From NCBI GenBank assembly GCA_028280305.1, contig JANQMC010000179.1, positions 1 to 64,000 on the forward strand: a stretch of 64,000 nt of DNA, in the 5' to 3' direction. Below the pieces are notes generated by a model. It searched no databases, was not told the DNA's origin, and saw nothing but the letters and a program-made list of their open reading frames with translations. Source of the stretch: Pelagibius sp. GTDB lineage: Bacteria; Pseudomonadota; Alphaproteobacteria; Kiloniellales; Kiloniellaceae. Of the stretch, positions 26,213 through 34,109 are shown one piece after another (positions within the stretch are counted from its first letter, which is position 1; every line of letters starts with the position of its first letter). Position numbers and translations under genes: made by a program.

Positions 26213-27888
26213 TCCTTTTGCCGCTCTGCCGCCCCTGCCGGCAGCGCCCGCGCATCCTGCAGCACATGAATGTCGAGGGGTGCGGCGCGACCGCGGACGT
26301 CGATCTGATGGCTGGGAAAGGCGCTGAGGTCGAAACCGGCGTGCCCGGCCAGGGGTGCCGAGACGATGAGCTGGGCATCGAACTCCTTGGTTAGAGCCTC
26401 CAGCCGGCTGGCGGTGTTGACCGCATCACCGATGGCCGTCACCGAGGTGGCCGGACCGTAGCCCATCTCGCCAACAATGACTGAGCCGGAATGCAGGCCG
26501 ATGCCGATGCGCAGCGGCTGGGCCAGATCGGCCGCAAGGCTGCTGTTCAGCTCGTCCAGGTGGGCCGCCATGCGGCGCGCTGCCTCCATCGCATTGCGGC
26601 TGCCCTGGGCGACGCCCTGCTCGATCCCGAAAAGCGCCATGACACCGTCGCCGATGAACTTGTCGACCCGGCCACCGGCCTGCTCCACCGCTGTCCCCAT
26701 GGCGGTGAAATAGCGGTTGAGGACGAAAACGACGTCGTAGGGCAGGCGGTCTTCCGAGAGGGTCGTAAAGCCGCGCAGATCGGCGAAGAGGATAGCGATT
26801 TCGCGCTCGTCGCCCTGCAGATAGCCGGGCCGCGGCTTGGCCTGTTGAGGGCCCGCGGCGGGCGGCAGCAGGGGGGTCACCTCACAGTCGGTGACGACGG
26901 CGGTCTGGCAGGCCAGTCGCACATTGGGGGCGGCGCCGACCCGGGCCAGCACCTTGCGCTCCTCCGCATCGGCGGGCGGCAGATTGGCCCCGCCACGGCC
27001 GACCCGCACCCGGCAGGTCGAGCAGCGCCCGCGCCCGCCGCAGACCGAGGCGTGGGGGATGCCCGCTGAGCGGCTGGCTTCCAGCATCGTGGTTCCCTTG
27101 TTCACGGTGACTTGGCGGCCGCCGGGATAGGTGAGCCGGGCGGTCCCACGGCGGCGGCGCCAGAAGCGCCACAGCAGGCGCAGCAACAGCGTGGCGACCA
27201 GGATGGCGAAGAAACCGGCGACCAGGGCATCGCGCAGGGTGAGAATCTCAATGATCTGATCCGAGCCCGGGGCATTGACGCGCTCCCGCATCGCCGGGAT
27301 CCAATCCGGGTCCTGGGCGAGGCGGAGCACCTCGCGCCCTGCCACCAGATAAGCACTGAGCGCGAGGGCGGGGACCAGAACCGCACAGGCAAGCAAGGGT
27401 GCCGCCACCTTGTCGTACCAGGGCTTCAGGCGCAGCCAGAGATGCAATCCGATGCAGCCGTGCAGCCAGACCACCAGCACCAGCGCCACCTGCTGAATCG
27501 CAGTGGAGATGTCGAAGGCCACCTGGACCGTGACGATGTAGAGATAACTGTCCTCTAATCCATAGATTTCATGGGCAAGGCGCGTGCCCAGCACATGCAA
27601 GGCCGCCAGCGGCACGATCAGGATGCCCAGCAGGTAGCGCAGCGCCTCGGCCGCCGGCATCTTCCAGCGCTCCCGCATGAAAATGGCATAGACGGCCATC
27701 GCCAGATGCACCAGAAGGGCCGTGTAGAGCAGGCTGCTCAGGGGCCATGAGCGCCAGAAGGCGATGAAGACCTCGCGTCCTGCCTCCAGGACCTGAAAGG
27801 AAATGAGGCCAAGCGTGAGATTCAGCAGGTGCGTGAGCACATAAGCGAAGAGAATCAAGCCGCTGAACAACCGGAGGCGCCGGATCAT
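26209..27888 (-). CDS. Membrane adenylate/guanylate cyclase with a [2Fe-2S] ferredoxin domain
   Basis: A 559-residue protein in three parts. Residues about 1-245 hold roughly six hydrophobic helices with histidines inside or near them (H20, H61, H98, H143), reminiscent of a cytochrome b or succinate dehydrogenase anchor. Residues about 250-340 are a plant-type ferredoxin domain with cysteines C283, C289, C292 and C327 (VCGGRGRCSTC...LACQ). Residues about 360-545 are a class III nucleotide cyclase. The cyclase has metal aspartates D370 (ILFADLRGFT) and D414 (FIGDGVMALF) and the TAIGDAVNTASRLE block. Redox control of cAMP production is inferred from this layout. Start ATG 27888 has GAAGGGAA upstream. 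Confidence 0.87.
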   Translation of the reverse strand: MIRRLRLFSGLILFAYVLTHLLNLTLGLISFQVLEAGREVFIAFWRSWPLSSLLYTALLVHLAMAVYAIFMRERWKMPAAEALRYLLGILIVPLAALHVLGTRLAHEIYGLEDSYLYIVTVQVAFDISTAIQQVALVLVVWLHGCIGLHLWLRLKPWYDKVAAPLLACAVLVPALALSAYLVAGREVLRLAQDPDWIPAMRERVNAPGSDQIIEILTLRDALVAGFFAILVATLLLRLLWRFWRRRRGTARLTYPGGRQVTVNKGTTMLEASRSAGIPHASVCGGRGRCSTCRVRVGRGGANLPPADAEERKVLARVGAAPNVRLACQTAVVTDCEVTPLLPPAAGPQQAKPRPGYLQGDEREIAILFADLRGFTTLSEDRLPYDVVFVLNRYFTAMGTAVEQAGGRVDKFIGDGVMALFGIEQGVAQGSRNAMEAARRMAAHLDELNSSLAADLAQPLRIGIGLHSGSVIVGEMGYGPATSVTAIGDAVNTASRLEALTKEFDAQLIVSAPLAGHAGFDLSAFPSHQIDVRGRAAPLDIHVLQDARALPAGAAERQKD

Positions 27889-28071
27889 GTCGTTCCCTTC
27901 GAATGCCCTTAACAAAGCGGCCAGTAACCATAAACAAGGCGGCGCAGCCAGGAAAATGCATTTAGCCTTTTCTAAGGGCTTTACTTATAAAGATCCCGCT
28001 ACAACTGGAAGAGGGCGGTGCAGCGCAAAGCGGGGCCGTCTCGAAAGAAGAAGAGCCAAAAAGGGTGACGA

Positions 28072-28380
28072 ATGAAGGGCAACGATCGTCTCTCCGGGTC
28101 ATCCGCCGCCGGTCGGGAAAGGCGGGCGGAGTCCCCAGACCACAAGGTTGGGGAAGAGAGAGCAGCGCGTCGGGAAAGACGGCGCGCAAAGCTGCGCCAA
28201 GGGCTCGATAACTCGGTACCCTCGCCTTGCATCACCGTTTGCCAGGTCGATCCGAAGAACGACTGCTGCATCGGCTGTCACCGGCATATCGATGAAATCA
28301 GGGATTGGCCGATCCTGAGCGCCGACGAGAAACGCGCGGTCCTGGCGCTGCTGCCGCAAAGAAAAGCGGGCCAAAGCTGA
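28072..28380 (+). CDS. DUF1289 cysteine-rich protein
   Basis: A 102-residue protein with a basic, polar N-terminal half and a C-terminal DUF1289 domain. That domain has SPC53ITVC57QVD...C65C66IGC69 followed by the family-typical HRHIDEIRDW segment. The cysteine spacing suggests metal or Fe-S binding, which is not proven for the family. The start ATG 28072 follows AAAGGG. The N-terminal 45-residue basic extension is longer than in minimal family members. Confidence 0.8.
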   Translation: MKGNDRLSGSSAAGRERRAESPDHKVGEERAARRERRRAKLRQGLDNSVPSPCITVCQVDPKNDCCIGCHRHIDEIRDWPILSADEKRAVLALLPQRKAGQS

Positions 28381-28487
28381 ACAGCCGGGGTTGCATCACC
28401 CGACCTGCAAAACGGTGCAGCCTGGCCACGGACAAGTCCTGAGACGGGCGACGGCGCGCTCAGCGCTGCACGGTCAAACGGGGGCGG

Positions 28488-28883
28488 TCAAACGTGGAGA
28501 GCGGCTTTATCGGCGCCGGTGTCGAGACCGCTTTTCTGGGCCCGGGAAAAGATTGCGGTCATGATCCGCTCCTGCACCGACATATCCAGCCGGGTGAAGA
28601 CACCGGCAATTTCACGGCGGTCCCGATCGACCCAGACCACCACCGCCTCGCAGGAAAACTCCAAGGTCTCGTCGTCCAGTTCGACCCGCACCGTCATGTC
28701 GACTTTGTCGCCGGGATAGTGTTCTGCGCGGTAACGCGTCGCGGAAAAACCCCTGCGAGACCAGTCGCGCAGGGGATAATCGCAGCCATCGATTGAAACC
28801 AGGCCGTCCAGCCTGGCGCCCCGCGGCTCGCTGCGGCGGTCGGAACGGGGTGTGGAAAAACGCGACAGGAATCTAAAAACCAT
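28488..28883 (-). CDS. PilZ domain protein
   Basis: A 131-residue single-domain protein. The c-di-GMP motifs are DRRSEPR (RxxxR, near residue 15) and DWSRRGFS (D/NxSxxG, near residue 41), followed by the beta-barrel segments. Both motifs are intact, so c-di-GMP binding is likely. It could pair functionally with the GGDEF enzyme at 53615 or the chemoreceptor at 35986, but no partner is adjacent. Confidence 0.82.
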   Translation of the reverse strand: MVFRFLSRFSTPRSDRRSEPRGARLDGLVSIDGCDYPLRDWSRRGFSATRYRAEHYPGDKVDMTVRVELDDETLEFSCEAVVVWVDRDRREIAGVFTRLDMSVQERIMTAIFSRAQKSGLDTGADKAALHV

Positions 28884-29023
28884 ATCTCATTATTGACCCA
28901 TCAGCCTGAAGCCTTCGTTAACGATTGCATCGAATCGGCCCTTAGCCGCCGACCGCTGAGCCGCCGGCCGCTGGCCCGCCGGCTTGCCCCGGACGGCAGC
29001 CGCGAAAGAACCGACTGGATTGT

Positions 29024-29233
29024 TTAGTTGGAGCCGAGCGGACGAAAGCGGCTGCGGTCCATCAGGACCGAGCAGGAGAGCGTCACCCGCCGTGACGGAT
29101 CGAGCGTATCGCGCAGCGAGACATGGTTGATGGCTCGGGCATCGGTGAAGAAGGACTCCACTTCCCATTGCCGGGCGGTGGCCCGCATCTCCTGAAATCG
29201 CTCACCGACGCGCACCGAAGCACCGGCCATCAT
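29024..29233 (-). CDS. Small conserved-type hypothetical protein
   Basis: A 69-residue protein, MMAGASVRVGERFQEMRATA through VTLSCSVLMDRSRFRPL. The pattern of a basic helix followed by an SLRDTLDPSRRVTLSCSVL strand pair looks like a real small folded protein; I recall similar short proteins in Rhodospirillales. ATG 29233 is favoured over 29242 because AGGAA then sits nine bases upstream. Function unknown. Confidence 0.55.
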   Translation of the reverse strand: MMAGASVRVGERFQEMRATARQWEVESFFTDARAINHVSLRDTLDPSRRVTLSCSVLMDRSRFRPLGSN

Positions 29234-29242
29234 TCGTTGCAT

Positions 29243-29726
29243 TTCCTGTTCCCCTATCCGCCGGCCCTGTTTCGACCCGGCTTCCGGCCACCATCGACTG
29301 CAGCCAAACGCCGTCTCTGCGGACGATTTATTGCTTTTTCATTGTCGCAGCCGGCTGTGCAGCTTTACCTCTTCGGGCCGATCAGGCGCGTGTAAAAATT
29401 GAGGCCGCAACAGCCCTCAACCTGAGGCTCCGCCTTATCTTTTTCGATTTCGCCGAGTTGACCGACCGGCGGTCGAACAACGGTCCATAAGGGGAACATC
29501 TATGCACTGAGAAGGAACAGAAATAGCCCATCCAAGAAGCGCCTGGCGAAGGCCGTTCATCTTCCGCCGGGTGTTCAACGGCGCCTGGCCGGCTCAGCGT
29601 CCGCAGCCGATGAAGCGGACCCCGCAGCGGCCGATCCCATTACTTGGGACTCAGCAGAAAGAGCGCGCAGGTTCGAACAGTGCTCGAACTCTCTTTCCAA
29701 TAACGGGAGGACAATTCCAGAAGGAA
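29243..29726. other. Intergenic stretch before tRNA-Arg
   Basis: About 480 bases without a convincing gene. A plus-strand open frame at 29571-29771 runs through the complement of the tRNA and is not a gene. I see no repeat, attachment-site duplication or promoter pair. Confidence 0.5.
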
Positions 29727-29803
29727 TGGCGCGCCCGGGAAGATTCGAACTCCCAACCTCCTGATCCGTAGTCAGACGCTCTATCCAGTTGAGCTACGGG
29801 CGC
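29727..29803 (-). tRNA. tRNA-Arg (anticodon ACG)
   Basis: On the minus strand the sequence begins GCGCCCGTAGCTCAACTGGA and folds fully. The acceptor stem is GCGCCCG/CGGGCGC, the anticodon arm has loop CTACGGA (ACG at 34-36), and the T arm contains GTTCGAATC. The CCA is encoded. A good promoter lies upstream at 29857-29885. Confidence 0.94.
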
Positions 29804-29856
29804 TGATGCGAAGAAAAACCTTCGCGCGGGGGCTCTCGCCGCCGCGAAGAGGCCGG

Positions 29857-29885
29857 ACATTACTCGAAGGCAGAGTCCCTTGCAA
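29857..29885 (-). promoter_or_regulatory. Candidate sigma-70 promoter of tRNA-Arg
   Basis: On the minus strand: TTGCAA, 17 bases, TAATGT, with the tRNA beginning about 54 bases downstream. Spacing is ideal and the -10 matches four of six consensus bases. The rest of the 326-base gap 29804-30129 shows an AT-rich stretch near 30050-30129 that may serve the lipoprotein gene at 30130. Confidence 0.5.
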
Positions 29886-30129
29886 GCGCTTCACACGGGT
29901 CCGCGGCGTTGCCGCAACACCCCCGCAAGGCCAGGGAATCCATGCGAAATCCGGGATCGCGGCTCCGGCTGACCCGGGGAAATGGCTCTTGTACCCCCAG
30001 AATCCATCCTCTACTATCTCGCGATCTTCCTAGGGGGGCTGGGATAGCAAGAATCTGTAAAGACTTAGATGGTTAATATGTAAGTCGTTATTTGGTTTTG
30101 CTGTCCCGTAAATCTGTACGGAAATCTCT

Positions 30130-31302
30130 ATGTCGAATAGACAATTCTTGCCCGTCCGCCGGACCGCTGTCGTGATCGGCGCGCTTCTTCTTGCCGCCGG
30201 CTGCGCGATGCCGCCGAAAGAGTCGAGAACCGCCAGCAGCACTGCCGAAGCGCCGCAGGCCGAATCGGCGGAGGCCACCCAGACCGCTGCGGTTGAAACC
30301 GCGCCGGCACCCGCGGCGGCCCCCGCGACTCCGGTTCCGCAGATCCTGGGCACCACCAACTTCGAGCCGCCCACGGTCAGCAACATGCGCCCGACCGGCA
30401 CCGTCGTCGGTCAGAAGATCGAGGGCCTGCGCAGCGACCTCCTGCGACTCCAGGGCGAGTTGTCGAGCGAGAACAATTCGCTGCAGAGCCTCCGCGTCTC
30501 CGCGCGCCAGTTCGCCGGCAACTATCACTCCCTGAAGGCGGCCATGAATGCCCGCCTGCAGGTCGGCACCACCCCCGGGAATCCGGAACTGGTGGCCCAG
30601 TGGAACCAGGCACAGGCCGAGCTGCAGCAGGTCGGCGCCTCCATCGCCGCCCTGAACACCCTGGCCAGCCAGGTCAGCGGCACCGCCTCGCTTTCGGCTT
30701 TTCTGCTGGAATCCACCAGCACCACCTTTGAACTGCGCGGCGCCGTCGAAGAGGATCACCGTCAGCTGGCCGTCCTTGAGGACGAGGTCAACAAGACCGT
30801 GGTGATCATCGACCGGCTGCTGAACGAGCTGACCGACGATATCGCCCGCACCCAGAACTATTTCGCCAACGAGCGCTTGAACCTCACCGCCATGCAGGTG
30901 GCGATCGACAATGGCGAATACATCGGCGGCAGCCTGGCCAACCGCTCCTACGGCGTTCCGGCCCCGGCCCCGGCCGGCGGTGCGGCGAGCCAGGTCGGAC
31001 AGCGCCAGCCCCTGGCGGTGATCCGCTTCGACCGCCCGGACGTGGAATACGAGCAGGCGCTCTTCACCGTCGTCGGCTCGGCCCTGGAACGCCGGCCCAA
31101 TGCGGCCTTCGACATCGTCGCCGTATCGCCCAGTGTCGGCGATACCGCCCAGGTGGCGCTGGACACGACGCGCTCACGCCGCAATGCCGAGGGTGTCCTG
31201 CGAACCTTGACGTCCATGGGTTTGCCGGCCGACCGCATGACGCTGTCGGCAACCAGCAGCGCCCAGGCCCAGGTCAGCGAAGTCCACGTTTACGTCAGGT
31301 AA
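30130..31302 (+). CDS. Coiled-coil lipoprotein with a degenerate OmpA-like C-terminus
   Basis: A 390-residue lipoprotein (lipobox LLAAGC, C25). An Ala/Pro/Thr-rich linker follows, then a long helical region (about 95-280) with two coiled-coil-like stretches (KIEGLRSDLLRLQGELSSENNSLQ; VEEDHRQLAVLEDEVNKTVV). The C-terminal domain (about 300-390) resembles OmpA/MotB: VIRFDRPDVEYEQALFTVV, then DTTRSRRNAEGVLRTLTSMGLPADR. The peptidoglycan-binding TGHxD core is replaced by DIVAVSPSVGD, so binding may be lost or changed. Start ATG 30130. Confidence 0.75.
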   Translation: MSNRQFLPVRRTAVVIGALLLAAGCAMPPKESRTASSTAEAPQAESAEATQTAAVETAPAPAAAPATPVPQILGTTNFEPPTVSNMRPTGTVVGQKIEGLRSDLLRLQGELSSENNSLQSLRVSARQFAGNYHSLKAAMNARLQVGTTPGNPELVAQWNQAQAELQQVGASIAALNTLASQVSGTASLSAFLLESTSTTFELRGAVEEDHRQLAVLEDEVNKTVVIIDRLLNELTDDIARTQNYFANERLNLTAMQVAIDNGEYIGGSLANRSYGVPAPAPAGGAASQVGQRQPLAVIRFDRPDVEYEQALFTVVGSALERRPNAAFDIVAVSPSVGDTAQVALDTTRSRRNAEGVLRTLTSMGLPADRMTLSATSSAQAQVSEVHVYVR

Positions 31303-31413
31303 CGCCCGGCATTTAACCCGGATCGATTATCCATACAACCCAGTCCGCTTACGCAGACTGGCCAAAGCGCTCCCATGCCCTAGTTTATGTAACGACTAGA
31401 GAAAGGGGGGATC

Positions 31414-31902
31414 ATGAAACGCTTTGTACTGCCGCGCCTCGGCGGCCTCTTCGCGACTGTCCTGCTGCCGGCCGTATTGGTGCTGGGCGCGGCAGCCGGC
31501 GGCACGGCGCAGGCCCAGTCCGGCGGCGCTGAGGGCTACAGCCAGCCGGCGCCGGGCGACCAACAGGCGATTCTGAACACAATCCAGTCCCAACTGGACG
31601 CCTTTCAGGCCGATGACGGCGCCCGCGCCTTCTCCTTCGCCACGCCGCGGCTGCGCCGGATGTTCGGTTCCCCGGAAAACTTCATGGCCATGGTGCGCGG
31701 CGGCTACATGCCGGTCTACCGGCCGCAGTCCGTCGAGTTTCTCGACGCACGCGTGGTCTCCGGCCGTACCGGCCAGGCCGTGCGCTTCGTCGGACCCGAC
31801 GGCATCGCCGTCATCGCCCTCTACACGATGGAACAGCAAGCCGACGGCTCCTGGCGGATCGCCGGGGTCCAGTTGGTCCGTACAGGCGAGGTTTCCAGCT
31901 AG
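31414..31902 (+). CDS. DUF4864 secreted protein
   Basis: A 162-residue protein with a signal peptide (about 1-34, ending AQAQ). It has an NTF2-like DUF4864 domain: DQQAILNTIQSQLDAFQADDGARAFSFATPRLRRMFGSPENFMAMVRGGY is followed by SVEFLDARVV and YTMEQQADGSWRIAGVQL. Function unknown, probably periplasmic. The stop codon is embedded in TAGAGCGGACC, a motif seen at several gene ends here. Confidence 0.8.
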   Translation: MKRFVLPRLGGLFATVLLPAVLVLGAAAGGTAQAQSGGAEGYSQPAPGDQQAILNTIQSQLDAFQADDGARAFSFATPRLRRMFGSPENFMAMVRGGYMPVYRPQSVEFLDARVVSGRTGQAVRFVGPDGIAVIALYTMEQQADGSWRIAGVQLVRTGEVSS

Positions 31903-32054
31903 AGCGGACCATAATCAGAGCATTTGACAGGCCGCCCCCCGACAGAGAATAAAGGCTCCCATTGAGCCTGCCCCTCGGCAGGCATTTCGCACGCCCGGAC
32001 AGCATGGCGCCACAGCACCGCGCCTGACCGGCACAAGGGGGAACAAGACGCAAG

Positions 32055-32540
32055 ATGGCGCAGGCCGAACCAAAAACCTTTCCGGTATCCTGGGACCAGC
32101 TTCACCGCGATTCGCGCGCGCTGGCCTGGCGTCTCGTCGAGATGGGCCCCTTCAACGGCATTGCCGCCATCACCCGGGGCGGTCTGGTCCCGGCGGCCGT
32201 GATCGCGCGTGAGCTGGATCTGCGGATGATCGACACGATCTGCATCGTCAGCTACCGCGACGACAACACCCAGGGCGAACTGGAAGTCTTGAAAGGCGTC
32301 GAGCATGACGGCGAGGGCTGGCTGCTGATCGACGACCTGGTGGATACCGGCAAGACCGCCACGGTGGTGCGCAACATGATGCCCAAGGCCCACTTCGCCA
32401 CCGTTTACGCCAAGCCCGCCGGCCGGCCCCTGGTGGATTCCTTCGTGACGGAGGTCAGCCAGGACACCTGGATCCTGTTCCCCTGGGACGCGGAACTGCA
32501 GTCGGTCCCGCCGATTATCCACAACTCCCGCAAGGGCTAG
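32055..32540 (+). CDS. gpt: Xanthine(-guanine) phosphoribosyltransferase
   Basis: A 161-residue purine salvage enzyme of the XGPRT type. It has [42 protein letters not shown], the PRPP-binding loop [14 protein letters not shown] and the Gpt-typical end [12 protein letters not shown]. Length is right for Gpt (about 152-165). It salvages guanine and xanthine to nucleotides, probably at the inner face of the membrane as in E. coli. Start ATG 32055. Confidence 0.92.
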   Translation: MAQAEPKTFPVSWDQLHRDSRALAWRLVEMGPFNGIAAITRGGLVPAAVIARELDLRMIDTICIVSYRDDNTQGELEVLKGVEHDGEGWLLIDDLVDTGKTATVVRNMMPKAHFATVYAKPAGRPLVDSFVTEVSQDTWILFPWDAELQSVPPIIHNSRKG

Positions 32541-32590
32541 AGTCTTTCATGCTCTGACGGCACCGGCCCGCTCCCGACGGCGCGGCGGCG

Positions 32591-33343
32591 TCAGAACCCG
32601 CCGGCGATGTCTTCCAGTTCGGCGCGCTGGCTGAGTTCGACCTGGCTGTTGGGCAGCAGGCGGATCAGGTTGGCTTTCTTCAACTGTGTGAAGGTGCGGC
32701 TGACGGTCTCGGTGGTAAGCCCGAGATAGTCGCCGATGTCGGTGCGGCTCATGGGCACCGATACGCTGTCGTCCTTCTGTCCGCGTTGCTGCGCCCGCTT
32801 GGCCAGCAGCAGCAGGAAAGACGCAATCTTTTCCCGGGCTGTCTTGCGCCCCAGCAACAGCATCTGCTCCTGGGCGACCGCCAGTTCGTTGCTCGCGATG
32901 TTCAACAGGCGCTGCTCGACCTTCGGGAACCGCGTCATCAAGTCTTCCAGCTTGCGGCGTGGAAAGCGGCAGAGATGACAGGCCGTCACCGCTTCGGCGC
33001 TGTAGGCATAGGTGTCCTGGTTGGCCAACCCGAGAAAATCGCCGGCGAAGAGGAAGCCCGTCACCTGCCGCCGCCCGTCGGGCAACAGTTTGTAGACCTT
33101 TATGGTGCCGGCGGTGACATTGAAGACGTGATCCGCCGGCTCGCCTTCGTCGAAAAGCGGGGTGCCCGGCGGCTGCTCGATGTTGGTGACGATCGCCGCC
33201 ATCTGGGTCTGTTCGATGTCATTCAGCGGCGCACAGATGGTCAGGTTGCGAATCGAGCAGGCACTGCAAGGCGACGCCCCGGCACCTTCGCGCGGCACCG
33301 CCGGCGCCAAACCGCCCGCATGATTGATATCGAATGCAGCCAT
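32591..33343 (-). CDS. fnr: FNR-type [Fe-S] oxygen-responsive transcriptional regulator
   Basis: A 250-residue Crp/Fnr protein. Cluster cysteines are C26, C29 and C37 (CxxCx7C, the alphaproteobacterial FnrL/FnrN spacing) plus C122 (C125 also nearby) in the beta-roll. A cyclic-nucleotide-binding-like domain is followed by a HTH whose recognition helix reads TTETVSRTFTQL. The E-x-x-S-R signature reads TTGAT half-sites in FNR. Thus it is expected to activate anaerobic genes when oxygen is low. Start ATG 33343 has GAGGGA upstream; an in-frame ATG at 33409 would add 22 residues. An FNR box lies at 33428-33441. Confidence 0.87.
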   Translation of the reverse strand: MAAFDINHAGGLAPAVPREGAGASPCSACSIRNLTICAPLNDIEQTQMAAIVTNIEQPPGTPLFDEGEPADHVFNVTAGTIKVYKLLPDGRRQVTGFLFAGDFLGLANQDTYAYSAEAVTACHLCRFPRRKLEDLMTRFPKVEQRLLNIASNELAVAQEQMLLLGRKTAREKIASFLLLLAKRAQQRGQKDDSVSVPMSRTDIGDYLGLTTETVSRTFTQLKKANLIRLLPNSQVELSQRAELEDIAGGF

Positions 33344-33427
33344 CTTGACCGATCCCTCATCACCCACCGACGCAAATCCGCTGCCTCTCTCCGGGCCATT
33401 TCCAGACACGACCGAAGCCGCTTTGGA

Positions 33428-33441
33428 TTGACCCAGATCAA
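33428..33441. promoter_or_regulatory. FNR box (anaerobox) between fnr and the GNAT gene
   Basis: TTGACCCAGATCAA fits TTGAY-N4-RTCAA at all ten fixed positions and TTGAT-N4-ATCAA at nine. It lies in the divergent intergenic region, centred about 91 bases before the fnr start and about 58 before the GNAT start, so it could control either or both. Autoregulation of fnr is common. Confidence 0.6.
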
Positions 33442-33492
33442 GGACGCGGTCTTGCGATAAAGCCCACCCTTCGTGGTCCCTCTCTCATTAGG

Positions 33493-33984
33493 ATGCGCTG
33501 GATCTTGCGAAAACTCAACGTCAGTCTTTTATCCCACGATGAGGTCGACCGCGCCTATCCTCTGGTCCAGGCCATTCAGCCGGCCGCCACGATCGACGCT
33601 TGGCGGCGCTTCGCCAAGGGCCGCCTGGAGGGTACCGCAGCCCGCGATATGGGAATTCTTTCCGTTCGTAATGAACAGGACTATATCGTCGGTATCGGCG
33701 CCTACATCCTGGCCCAGGACCTGCTTCACGGACCGATCCTCTTTGCTGATCATTTCTGTGCGCTGGACATCATGGACAAATCCGGCGTCGCCCGCGCCCT
33801 GCTGCGCGGGATGGAGCGGCTGGCGGAGCAGAAGGGTTGTTCGGCGATCCACACCACCCTCGCCCAGGCAGCGATCATCGAGAACAGCGACTGGATGTCC
33901 AACGTTCTGCACGAGCGCGGCCACTGCGTGAGGGGCCTGCAGATGTGCAAACTGATTCCCGCAGCGTCCCGGACCAACGCCTGA
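33493..33984 (+). CDS. GNAT-like N-acetyltransferase
   Basis: A 163-residue protein with a GNAT-like layout: hydrophobic strand MGILSVRNEQDYIVGIGAYIL, then ALDIMDKSGVARALLRGMERLAEQKGCSAIHTTL. The latter corresponds to the acetyl-CoA loop and helix, though the Q/RxxGxG/A loop is degenerate (DKSGVA). The C-terminal VLHERGHCVRGLQMCKLI fits the last strand. Substrate unknown. The start ATG 33493 is directly preceded by AGG, a poor ribosome-binding site, so the start is uncertain. It is divergent from fnr with an FNR box between. Confidence 0.65.
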   Translation: MRWILRKLNVSLLSHDEVDRAYPLVQAIQPAATIDAWRRFAKGRLEGTAARDMGILSVRNEQDYIVGIGAYILAQDLLHGPILFADHFCALDIMDKSGVARALLRGMERLAEQKGCSAIHTTLAQAAIIENSDWMSNVLHERGHCVRGLQMCKLIPAASRTNA

Positions 33985-34109
33985 ACAAGCACTGCGACAG
34001 AACTCCCCTGTCACGGGTCTGCGACGACAGGCATTCTTCCCCTGGTGTTAAATGCCGCCTTGACCGATGCTAAGGTTGTTCCGCTGCATCGTTGATTGAG
34101 GGTCGCCCC

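Noticed and set aside
29243..29726. Integrated element next to tRNA-Arg
   Set aside because: No integrase, no duplicated tRNA 3' end and no composition change beyond the intergenic gap.
29571..29771. 66-residue open frame ending in WRAREDSNSQPPDP
   Set aside because: The C-terminal part is the translation of the complement of tRNA-Arg, a well-known annotation artefact.
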